NCBI GenBank assembly: GCA_963826795.1
Contig: CAWGYT010000011.1
Location: 62,001-126,000 of the forward strand
Direction of reading: 5' to 3'
Source: CAWGYT01 sp963826795
GTDB lineage: Bacteria > Planctomycetota > Planctomycetia > Pirellulales > Pirellulaceae
DNA length: 64,000 nt
Every line of letters begins with the position of its first letter. The first letter of the stretch is position 1. This document shows, one piece after another, positions 18,994 through 27,045 of this stretch. Under the pieces are notes generated by a model. That model searched no databases. It saw only the letters and a program-made list of their open reading frames with translations, and was not told the DNA's origin. Position numbers and translations under genes: made by a program.

Positions 18994-20295
18994 ATGAAGA
19001 GTTGTCGAGAAGCCTGGATCGGGAGCGTCATTTCCGCCGGATGTTTGTGTTTGAGCCTCAGTAGTGGCCCAGCCGTCGCTCAGCCGCCTGTGGTGCATTG
19101 GACCTTTGACGAGCCCAGCGGAACGGTCGCCTTCGACTCGGGCTCGGGCGACGCGGCGGATGGAATTCTGCAAAGCACGGCTTCGCGGACCAATAACACG
19201 CCTGGCGGATTCTCGGCGGGCGCCCTGGATTTGACGGCCGAGGGTGCCGACAGCTGGGTCAACGGAGGCGACCCGGCCAAGGTCGATACGCTGACCAGCT
19301 TCACCTTGACCAGTTGGATTCTGCTCAAAGGATTGAATGCCGACCAAGGCGGCAGCGCCAATGTGCGACTGCTGGCCAAGCAGGCCCCGGCGAATACGTA
19401 CGAGGGATTTTCATGGAATCTGAACAACCCCAACGCCGGGGATCGGAGTCCCGGAAACTTTCGCCTGGCGATGTTCATCGGCGGGGAGTTCGGTTTCGGC
19501 CTGGGATACTCGACCGAAGACGTCGGCGCCGATGATTCCTGGACATTCGTCGCCGTGACGTACGACGGCGAGGAAGAGGAAGACAACCTGAACTTCTACT
19601 TCGGGGACGAGGCGGCCGCCGTGAGTCAGTTGGGTGATCCGGTTATTTTCGCTCCTTTCGTGGGTCCGGTCAGCTCAAGTGCCGGCTTGGCGAATTTGGC
19701 CGTCGGGCTGACCGACGCCGCGCCGACGGCGGACACCAGTTTGAACGGCTACCAGGATGATATCCGCATCTATGACCGTGTGTTGTCACTCGATGAACTG
19801 GAGCAAGTGCGCCTGGCAAATCTGTTGCCGCTGCTCGAAGGCGACTTCAATGGCGATGGCGTGCTGGACGCAAGCGACATCGACGCGCTGAGCGCGGAAG
19901 TCCGCGGTGGGATGAACCCGCCGCTGTATGACGTGACGGGAGACAATCTCGTCAATGACGACGACCGCGATCGTTGGGTCAACGAGCTGAAGTTTACCTA
20001 CTTCGGCGACGCGGACCTGAACGGCGAGTTTGGCAGCGCCGACATGGTGCAGGTGTTTCAGCGCGGTCAATTCGAGGATGGCATCCCGTTAAACTCCGGT
20101 TGGGCGGATGGCGACTGGAACGGGGACGGCGATTTCGACAGCGCCGACTTTGTGACCGCGTTTCAGCAAGGCGGCTACGAGATGGGGCCGCGGATGGCTG
20201 TGCAAGCCGTGCCCGAACCTGCTGGCTGGATGTTGCTTGCCCTGGGCTGGATGTCGCTTGTCCGCAGAAATCGCGGGACGCGGATTAGGCTTTGA
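18994..20295 (+). CDS. Secreted LamG-domain protein with dockerin-like repeats and PEP-CTERM-like tail
   Basis: 433 aa. The ATG at 18994 has GAGGAG about 8 nt upstream. A signal peptide (residues 1-31, ending GPAVAQ) precedes a concanavalin/LamG fold beginning VVHWTFDEPSG, with the late strand YQDDIRIYDRVLSLDEL. EF-hand/dockerin-like loops follow (GDFNGDGVLDASDID, GDADLNGEFGSADMV, DGDWNGDGDFDSADF). The last 27 residues read VPEPAGWMLLALGWMSL then RRNRG, a PEP-CTERM-like sorting signal (VPEP, hydrophobic helix, basic tail). Likely a surface or extracellular matrix protein; the dockerin-type loops bind calcium and need not mean a cellulosome. It converges with the M50 gene, 9 bp apart. Confidence 0.9.
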   Translation: MKSCREAWIGSVISAGCLCLSLSSGPAVAQPPVVHWTFDEPSGTVAFDSGSGDAADGILQSTASRTNNTPGGFSAGALDLTAEGADSWVNGGDPAKVDTLTSFTLTSWILLKGLNADQGGSANVRLLAKQAPANTYEGFSWNLNNPNAGDRSPGNFRLAMFIGGEFGFGLGYSTEDVGADDSWTFVAVTYDGEEEEDNLNFYFGDEAAAVSQLGDPVIFAPFVGPVSSSAGLANLAVGLTDAAPTADTSLNGYQDDIRIYDRVLSLDELEQVRLANLLPLLEGDFNGDGVLDASDIDALSAEVRGGMNPPLYDVTGDNLVNDDDRDRWVNELKFTYFGDADLNGEFGSADMVQVFQRGQFEDGIPLNSGWADGDWNGDGDFDSADFVTAFQQGGYEMGPRMAVQAVPEPAGWMLLALGWMSLVRRNRGTRIRL

Positions 20296-20304
20296 GACCG
20301 AGGC

Positions 20305-22473
20305 TCAGCGTTCCGCCGAACCGTGTTTCTTGGCATCGATCCAAGTCGTGAGCCGGCGGTTTAGCGCGATTCCAATCGGCTGGCGGTGCGGACCGAATGA
20401 GACGACGCCACGTTCTCCGCAGAAGAGCGGGCTCGATCGACCGTCAGGAAGTCGGACGACCGCTCGATAACGAGGCTCGGTCAGTTCCAAGTTGCGGTTC
20501 GCCTGGCGTTCCTCGTCGTCCGGCTCCTTGACGGTGAGCGGTCCGCCTTCGGTGGCAGCCAGCGCGGGGTGCGGCAGCTGCGTGGACGCCCGCGGCTCGA
20601 CACGCGTAAGCAGTCCAGCGACCGCGCGGCGAGATCCGATACGGACTTGGACCGCCGTCCCGATGGCGGGGATCACTTCGTCGATTTTGTCGTCGCCAAT
20701 CGATACGACCAGGTCCTTGCTGGACTCATTGCCAATGGCCAGCAACTCCTGCCCGCTCTCGACGTACGTCCCGATCTGTTGAGCAATCGTGCGGGCGACA
20801 ATCCGACCGGCGACCGGGGCACGCACCGACAACGCCTCATAGCGGCGCCGGGCAACTGCAAGCCGCTGCAGGATTGCCTCCTGGTTCCGCTGTTCGACCT
20901 GGGCCAGGGCCGTTTCACGACGGTCCACCGCCATGCGATGCCTCGTTCGACTTTGATTGATCGCGAGCTGAAGATCCTCGTATGCGTTGACAACATCTTC
21001 GTTGCGGAGCGTCATCACCAAGTCTCCCGGCTGGACCTCCTGACCATCGGTGACGTGGATCTGATCGATGAAGCCTGGCGTATCACTACGAATCACTGCC
21101 AGGTCCTGGTAATCCACGATCCCTGGCGCGGTGATCGCCATCGGGCTGGGAACCCAAGTGAAGCAACCGACGACCAAGACGAAAAAGAAGGCCGACACGA
21201 GCAAGGCGCGGCACAGGCTATAGGGACTTTCGTGGAACCGACGGTGGATGTCCTGGGCCAATTGCCGCACGGGAGTACCGAGCCAGCACGCCAAGCCCAG
21301 GACCGTCAGCACGATTCCCGCTCCGTGAAACAGCGCCGACGCGATTAATGCGAGTGAAGCGCAGGCTGCGATCCGCCAGATCGTGGCCGCCAGGCCGTAG
21401 CACCCGAGGAACCATCTTGTTTCCCTGATTTGCGCCGGACCACTGGTGCCGGTCCCATAGAAGAGCCTGGACGCCATTCGTCGCACCCGCTGGGAGCTCT
21501 CGGGATACAGGTTGGGGATTTCCAGCAGGTCCGCCAAGATGTAATAGCCATCAAAACGCATGAGCGGATTCAGGTTGAACACCAGCGTGGACAGACTCGC
21601 CATGAACACAAAGTTGTACAGCAAGTGGGCCGCAAGCGCGGACTCGGCGCGACTCCAGGCAATTGCCGCCATCGCCGCGATGACAAGTTCCACGTAAATT
21701 CCAGCCGCGGCGACGTTGATTCGTTGCCACTTCGAGGAAAGTCTCCAGGACGAAGTGACATCCACATACGCCAACGGGGCGAACAGAATGAAGACCAGGC
21801 CCACGTCTCGCACTTCGCTGCCGTAACGTCTGCAGGCAATGCCGTGAGCGAACTCGTGGACCACCTTGAGGATCACCCAGGCCAGCAGCATCCAGGCCCA
21901 ATTGGACGGTGAGAAGACAATTTCGGAGGTTGCCAAGAACCGATCCCAGTGGGCATACACCGTGGCCGTGGCGACCGCGATCAAGGCCAGGAAAAGCGCG
22001 ACGACCGGCGGGGAGAATAACCAGGCGAATCCAGGAACGAGGGCGGTGATCAGTCGATCCGGGCAACCGAACGAGAATTTTGCCCAGAATGGGTTTGGGT
22101 ACTCGAGCAAGCCGGGCCGATTCTTGGCAGCTCGCTCGCGCGCGGATCGACCGTCTTCACCCACAAAGCGGGCCAAATCGTTTTCGATCAGCCACGAGTA
22201 CACTTCGATGGCTTGAGACTGCGTGAGCGCCGAGGGTCCCAGCTTTTGGGCCGTCACGGTCAGCGCCTCGGCAAACGTCGACTCGCCGTCCAACAGCGAA
22301 ACAAAAACGTACTCCGCGTATCCAATCCGGTAGAACCGCGATGCCGCCGTGTCTTCCACGTGATAGAAAGTGCTGCCGCGATACAATTGCGGCATGAACA
22401 GTACGCCGTCGTTCAGCTTGATGCGGCTCGAAACAAGATCCACGGTCGAGCGATCCGCGTTCGACTCTACCAT
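20305..22473 (-). CDS. M50-type membrane metalloprotease fused to HlyD-like adaptor domain
   Basis: 722 aa. The ATG at 22473 overlaps the upstream stop (ATGGTAG), so translation is probably coupled. An N-terminal PqqD-like winged region (about 10-110) precedes several membrane helices. The zinc motif HEFAH is at H206-E207-H210 (KVVHEFAHG), and the second M50 motif appears as NPLMRFDGYY (about 300). After more helices a periplasmic part (about 430-680) has lipoyl/barrel features of HlyD: DTPGFIDQIHVTDGQEVQPG and VRAPVAGRIV. M50 enzymes cut proteins within or near the membrane; HlyD domains bridge to TolC. The fusion sits at the end of a SecA/TolC/HlyD cluster, so I infer a role in export or processing of the neighbouring giant proteins. 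Confidence 0.87.
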   Translation of the reverse strand: MVESNADRSTVDLVSSRIKLNDGVLFMPQLYRGSTFYHVEDTAASRFYRIGYAEYVFVSLLDGESTFAEALTVTAQKLGPSALTQSQAIEVYSWLIENDLARFVGEDGRSARERAAKNRPGLLEYPNPFWAKFSFGCPDRLITALVPGFAWLFSPPVVALFLALIAVATATVYAHWDRFLATSEIVFSPSNWAWMLLAWVILKVVHEFAHGIACRRYGSEVRDVGLVFILFAPLAYVDVTSSWRLSSKWQRINVAAAGIYVELVIAAMAAIAWSRAESALAAHLLYNFVFMASLSTLVFNLNPLMRFDGYYILADLLEIPNLYPESSQRVRRMASRLFYGTGTSGPAQIRETRWFLGCYGLAATIWRIAACASLALIASALFHGAGIVLTVLGLACWLGTPVRQLAQDIHRRFHESPYSLCRALLVSAFFFVLVVGCFTWVPSPMAITAPGIVDYQDLAVIRSDTPGFIDQIHVTDGQEVQPGDLVMTLRNEDVVNAYEDLQLAINQSRTRHRMAVDRRETALAQVEQRNQEAILQRLAVARRRYEALSVRAPVAGRIVARTIAQQIGTYVESGQELLAIGNESSKDLVVSIGDDKIDEVIPAIGTAVQVRIGSRRAVAGLLTRVEPRASTQLPHPALAATEGGPLTVKEPDDEERQANRNLELTEPRYRAVVRLPDGRSSPLFCGERGVVSFGPHRQPIGIALNRRLTTWIDAKKHGSAER

Positions 22474-23996
22474 CCCAGCCACCTCATTCCGCGGGCTGCC
22501 GCCTTGTGAAAAAGGTTCCAAGCCAGCGGGCGGCTTACGGTCGCGATCCGCGAGCTGCCCCGCATCCCGGGTCGCAAATCGGACTCTCGATTCTCGAGAA
22601 TCACTTCCGCGATAAACACGTTCTCGTGATTCTTCAGCTCCGAACGCGGATGGATCTTCTGCACGACTGCGTCCCATCTCCTTCCAGGGAAGGCATCCAG
22701 CCAGATGGCGATGGGCAAGCCGGTATGTACGAGTCGCACGTCATCTTCGGGGATCGCGACTTCCACGATCATTTGTTTGAGTGGCGCGATCTCGAACAGC
22801 GCTTGTCCGACCGCAAGTGGCGCGCCTTCGGATTTCGTCAGGTCGCCCATCACCACGATGCCGTCGATCGGGCTGAGAATCTTGAGGTCTTCGAGCCGGT
22901 GCCTGAGCAGCTCGGTCCGCATCGTCAAGCGTTTGACCTCGTCGTCGGCGATCTGTGCCTTGCCGGATTCGTGAGCTGCCAGGTGGCCAGCATGTTCTTT
23001 CGAAGCCCGGTGGAGCTCTGCCTCAGCGCCGGCCAGTTCCCACTGGATCTCGCGCGCGTCCATCTGGGCGAGGACGTCGTTCTTCGCCACCACATCGCCG
23101 GGCTCGACCAGTGATTGTTCGAGCAGCCCTTCGAAGGGTGCGGCGACAAAACGGCGTGCCACCGGCTGAAGTTCGCAGTCGCAGCTCACGCGATACCTGA
23201 CCGGAACCAAGAAAAGCCCCACGACGGCAACCACAATGGCCAGGACTGCCGCCGCTTTGTGTTCGAGTGAAAGGCGTCGAGCACGACTGAGCAGTCGCTG
23301 AAGTCGATTTTGTCGGCAACGGACGAGCAATCCCAGGGTCGCCGCTAAAGGTCGTTGCGTCGCCATCGCAAAATTGACCGACTCGGGTCGCTGCACAATT
23401 TGCTGGTTTCCCCACATCAACCAGGCGCCCCGCACCTCGCCTGATTCATCACGCAAGACGACGCTGAGTACCGCTTCGGCGTGAACCCATTCCGCAAATT
23501 GACGGTGCGCACAAAGAGCATGCCGATCGTTCCGCTCAGTCGCCGGCCAGACGGAAAGGTCGCCCCGCGCGATCGACTCTTGAAGGACCCCTTCCGCCAA
23601 CCGGACCCGTTCTGAGTTGGCGTCGACGGCGGCGGTCCCTGAGCTGGCGACGACGCGGCACGACGGTGCGGGTGGGCGGCAAAGTCCCACCATGACTTGC
23701 TCGCAATTGAGCTGGCTTTGCAGCCGGTCAGCCAAGACGAGACATCCCTGTTCCGTATCGGGGCTCGATTCGACAAGCGAAATCAACTCGATCAGACTCG
23801 CCAGCTGCATCAGCAAGTCGTGCTCGTTCGTCGAGTTGCCAACGGCTCGAGTGGAATTTGCCAGAAGCGCGCTCAATCCGTCGTGGCCAAAGGCCGGCTC
23901 TTTCTCACGCGAGGGCGAAGCGACGGCTGAGTCGGCTTCGTACGGCGGTTCGGCGCCCGAGGATCGTTGCCCGCCTGTTGCCGAAACGGCTTCCAT
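22467..23996 (-). CDS. GAF domain-membrane helix-HlyD adaptor protein
   Basis: About 509 aa from the ATG at 23996; a TTG at 24044 is the far limit. Residues about 55-220 form a cytosolic GAF-like sensor region. One membrane helix follows (about 253-273, VLAIVVAVVGLFLVPV). The periplasmic part has HlyD halves AAPFEGLLEQSLVEPGDVV and LSPIDGIVVMGDL with a short coiled coil between, then a barrel ending DLRPGMRGSSRIA. The layout implies an adaptor whose periplasmic state could respond to a cytosolic ligand; the ligand is unknown. It overlaps the M50-HlyD gene by 7 nt and lies 80 nt after the previous HlyD gene. Confidence 0.86.
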   Translation of the reverse strand: MEAVSATGGQRSSGAEPPYEADSAVASPSREKEPAFGHDGLSALLANSTRAVGNSTNEHDLLMQLASLIELISLVESSPDTEQGCLVLADRLQSQLNCEQVMVGLCRPPAPSCRVVASSGTAAVDANSERVRLAEGVLQESIARGDLSVWPATERNDRHALCAHRQFAEWVHAEAVLSVVLRDESGEVRGAWLMWGNQQIVQRPESVNFAMATQRPLAATLGLLVRCRQNRLQRLLSRARRLSLEHKAAAVLAIVVAVVGLFLVPVRYRVSCDCELQPVARRFVAAPFEGLLEQSLVEPGDVVAKNDVLAQMDAREIQWELAGAEAELHRASKEHAGHLAAHESGKAQIADDEVKRLTMRTELLRHRLEDLKILSPIDGIVVMGDLTKSEGAPLAVGQALFEIAPLKQMIVEVAIPEDDVRLVHTGLPIAIWLDAFPGRRWDAVVQKIHPRSELKNHENVFIAEVILENRESDLRPGMRGSSRIATVSRPLAWNLFHKAAARGMRWLGW

Positions 23997-24076
23997 CAAG
24001 TGAGCTCGTTCCGACACGTTCCAGGCTCCCAACAACGTTACCAAAGACCTCGTTCATCTCGCAGTCCCACGTCAAG

Positions 24077-24991
24077 CTACGGACGTTGCCGATGGACAAC
24101 CTCCCGCGTGTGGGATGAGCCCGGTGGCCTGCGAGCGGCCTGGGAAGTTCCGGTCGCTTCGGCCGAGCTGTCTGGAAGATCGAGGCGGCAAGCTGCTCCG
24201 CACTGCAGCCGAAAGCCAGGGTTCGGAAGCCGGATCTTGACGCGGACCGTGTTGCTCTGTGCATCGGCCGTGGGTGACACGAATTCTACGAATCCCGTGA
24301 CGGGGTTCGGATCGTCTCCGACTGTCACAGGAAGGGTCGTGGATTCTGCCAGCTGATCTGCTGCCGCCACAGGTACCGAAAAGATGACCAGCAGAGGATC
24401 TAGCTGGACAACCTTGACGACCATGGGGTCGGTGGCAGAGACGAACTCACCCACGTCCTTGTAGACAACCGTCACCACGCCATCAATGGGCGAGATCAGG
24501 CGTCGCCGACGAAGCTCGGCTTCGATCCGCTCGTGTTCGAACGACTTGATCCGCAGCTCGTCGCGAAGGGCCTCGAGGTTGGCCTCGGAGATTTCCTTCT
24601 GAGCCTTTGTTCGCTCGACTTCCTCTTGGCTTGCATGTTGACGTTCTCGTAAGGAAATCAGTTTTTCCAGACGATCCGTTTGAAGCCGCAATTCGGCCAA
24701 GACACCGTTGATTCTCCCGCGTGACTTCAGGGCGGCCCTTGTCATGTTGAGCGACGCCTGCAGGACGTCCTCGTCCAATCCTCCCAGGACCTGTCCCGCT
24801 GCAACCAGATCCCCTTCCTTGACCTCAATTCGACTGAGGGTACCCATCTCCGAGGCGGCGACGTCGATGTCGCGGTAGGGCTCGGCAAAGGCGGCGACCT
24901 CGGCCGACAACCCTTGACGCGGGGCCCCTAGGATTGCGACGACGATTGCAATTCTTACATGGTGGATCGCATTTGTGCTCAGCATCTGCAT
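24077..24991 (-). CDS. Periplasmic adaptor protein (RND/HlyD type)
   Basis: About 304 aa. I take MQMLSTNAIHH at 24991 as the start because a signal peptide follows (to about residue 30, APRQGLSA). The longer frame to 25159 would run into the SecA-like gene. The adaptor layout is visible: SEMGTLSRIEVKEGDLVAAG (first lipoyl half), a coiled coil (about 85-160), RRRLISPIDGVVTVVYKDVG (second half), then a beta-barrel with SPTADAQSNTVRVKIRLPN. It lacks a clear membrane helix beyond the signal. It would join an inner-membrane partner to the TolC-like protein two genes upstream. Confidence 0.86.
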   Translation of the reverse strand: MQMLSTNAIHHVRIAIVVAILGAPRQGLSAEVAAFAEPYRDIDVAASEMGTLSRIEVKEGDLVAAGQVLGGLDEDVLQASLNMTRAALKSRGRINGVLAELRLQTDRLEKLISLRERQHASQEEVERTKAQKEISEANLEALRDELRIKSFEHERIEAELRRRRLISPIDGVVTVVYKDVGEFVSATDPMVVKVVQLDPLLVIFSVPVAAADQLAESTTLPVTVGDDPNPVTGFVEFVSPTADAQSNTVRVKIRLPNPGFRLQCGAACRLDLPDSSAEATGTSQAARRPPGSSHTREVVHRQRP

Positions 24992-25100
24992 GGTGAAAAA
25001 TCCAACTCGTGGAAAACTGACGAAATCACGTCTGGGCCTATCGGTGAGAGAACGCGCGAGCCATGCGCCATCGTCATATAGGTTAGGATTGACGCTCGAG

Positions 25101-27011
25101 CTAAGACATGAGCGTATCGCGTCGAAGATCGCGTCGAAGAAGTGCCGAGCGGGCGGCAAATTGAGTGCGTTCGGCCGCTTGTTGCACGCGTCGGACTCGC
25201 TGGGTGATGTCGATCTGCACTTCCCCCGAGCGATCGGCGGAGCGAGTCATGGGCCCGATTAGCCAGGATCCGTATCCTTGGATCAGCGCATCGTCAGACG
25301 ACACATAGACTTGAGCCGACCCGGGGTCTCCTTGCCGCCCGCACCGTCCAATCAGCTGCCAGTCAACCCGTGACGATTCGTACGGTTCCGTGACCAAAAC
25401 GTGGAGTCCCCCCAAGGAAGGCACACCTTCGGCCAGTCGAATATCGGTGCCTCGTCCGGCCAGATTGGTCGAAATCGTAATGGCCCCTCGGTCGCCGGCC
25501 GCGGTGATTACAGCGGCTTCCTCGGCATCCTGTCGCCCGTTGAGCAGTTGAAAGGGCAGACCTCGCGATCGCAGGGTGTCGGCCAGGCGTTCGCTGTCCG
25601 CAATGCTTCGCGTCCCCACGAGAATCGGCCGGCCGGTTTGATGGATCGTGGCCACGTCGCTGGCAATGGCGGCCCATTTCGCATCGCGACTGGCAAACGA
25701 GCGCAACGGCCAAACGACGCGACGCGAAGGCACGCGGAGCGGGATCGGCGCGACCTTCAAGCCATAGACGGTCTTGAATTCTCGTTGACAGCCGGCCGCG
25801 GTACCGGTCATGCCCGACAGGCGGTCGTAGAGCCGAAAAAACCGCTGCCTTGTGATGTGGGCCAGCACGCTCTTCTCGGACGTTACCGGCAAGTTCTCCT
25901 TGGCCTCGATCGCCTGATGAAGGCCGTCCATCCAAGTGCGATCCGCAAAGATACGACCCGTGCTGGCGTCCACGATGTGGACCGCCTGATCCTTGACGAT
26001 GTAATGCACGTCGCGACGAAACAATAACTTGGCTCGCAGTGACTGTTCGACGTATTCCATCCAGGATCGACGGAGCAATTCGACTGGAATGCCGATGTCC
26101 GGGGCGTAGATCCGTTCTTTGCCCTCCCGCGTAAGCTCGACCTGGCCGCTCGCCGCGGTACACCGGAAATGGCGATCCGGCTCAAGCAGCGAGATCAGCT
26201 CCTTGACTCGCCGGTGCACCTCCGCGTCGGCAGCGCCCGTCGCCGAAGTCGAGCTCAGAATCAAGGGCGATCCGGCTTCGTCGATCAGGACATTATCAAC
26301 CTCGTCGACAATGGCGAATGCCCGGCCACGCTGCACGACGGACGGCGCGCGGCCATGTTGGCCCCGCAGGCAGTGAAGCAGCGATTCACCAAGTTCACGC
26401 CGTTGTGAGCTGCGCAGCGCAACTTGATCGCGCAGGTAGTCGAATCCAAACTCGTATCCCACGCCGTAAGTGATGTCGGACTGGTATGCGTCCCGCTTTT
26501 GATTCGCCGGGCACTGTTCGGGCAACAGGCTGGTGGTGAGTCCGAGCGCCTCGTAGGCGGGTCGCAGCAGCTGAAAATCCCGGTCCGCCAGGTAGGCATT
26601 CGTGGTCACGACGTGGACGCCTCGCCCCGAAAGTCCATGCAAGACGGCGGCCGGTACGGCGGCAAACGTTTTGCCTTCGCCCGTCTGCATCTCGGCCACG
26701 GTGCCCTGGGCAAGCGCGATCGCTGCCATGATCTGAACGTCGTACAGCTGGATGCCCCGTGTCCGGCGCAGGGCCTCGAGCGAAAGGGCAAAGACTTCGG
26801 GAAGGCTGTCAATCACGCTGACATCCGCACGGGATAGGCGTTCACGCAGCGCGTCGGCTTGAGCTGCCAGCTGCGCCTCGCCGAGGGCGTCAAGACGTGC
26901 CGCCTGCTTGCGAATCTCTTCAACCTGAGCCGCAAGCCGCTTCTGCCGGCGTCCATTCACGCCAGGGCGGCGTTGCACGGCGGCAGGGTTTGAGGCGGCA
27001 GGATTCGACAT
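25101..27011 (-). CDS. SecA-like ATPase, short form
   Basis: 636 aa against about 850-950 for housekeeping SecA. Core motor motifs are intact: Walker A MQTGEGKT (108-115), TTNAYLADRD, GYEFGFDYLRD, the DEAD-box region VDEVDNVLIDEAGSPLIL (235-252), the preprotein-crosslinking part FADRTWMDGLHQAIEAKE, GMTGTAAG, NLAGRGTDIRL and GRCGRQGDPGSAQVY. After that it ends within about 80 residues, so most of the wing/scaffold region and the zinc C-tail are missing. Genes directly around it encode TolC-like (34 nt upstream) and HlyD-like proteins. An accessory motor pushing special substrates is a reasonable inference. It is unlikely to be the cell's only SecA because of the truncation and context. Confidence 0.9.
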   Translation of the reverse strand: MSNPAASNPAAVQRRPGVNGRRQKRLAAQVEEIRKQAARLDALGEAQLAAQADALRERLSRADVSVIDSLPEVFALSLEALRRTRGIQLYDVQIMAAIALAQGTVAEMQTGEGKTFAAVPAAVLHGLSGRGVHVVTTNAYLADRDFQLLRPAYEALGLTTSLLPEQCPANQKRDAYQSDITYGVGYEFGFDYLRDQVALRSSQRRELGESLLHCLRGQHGRAPSVVQRGRAFAIVDEVDNVLIDEAGSPLILSSTSATGAADAEVHRRVKELISLLEPDRHFRCTAASGQVELTREGKERIYAPDIGIPVELLRRSWMEYVEQSLRAKLLFRRDVHYIVKDQAVHIVDASTGRIFADRTWMDGLHQAIEAKENLPVTSEKSVLAHITRQRFFRLYDRLSGMTGTAAGCQREFKTVYGLKVAPIPLRVPSRRVVWPLRSFASRDAKWAAIASDVATIHQTGRPILVGTRSIADSERLADTLRSRGLPFQLLNGRQDAEEAAVITAAGDRGAITISTNLAGRGTDIRLAEGVPSLGGLHVLVTEPYESSRVDWQLIGRCGRQGDPGSAQVYVSSDDALIQGYGSWLIGPMTRSADRSGEVQIDITQRVRRVQQAAERTQFAARSALLRRDLRRDTLMS

Positions 27012-27045
27012 AGGGACTGTCCATCTCGCAGATCACGACCGCTCG

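Noticed and set aside
25101..27011. Housekeeping SecA
   Set aside because: Too short, missing the C-terminal third, and located among HlyD/TolC genes.
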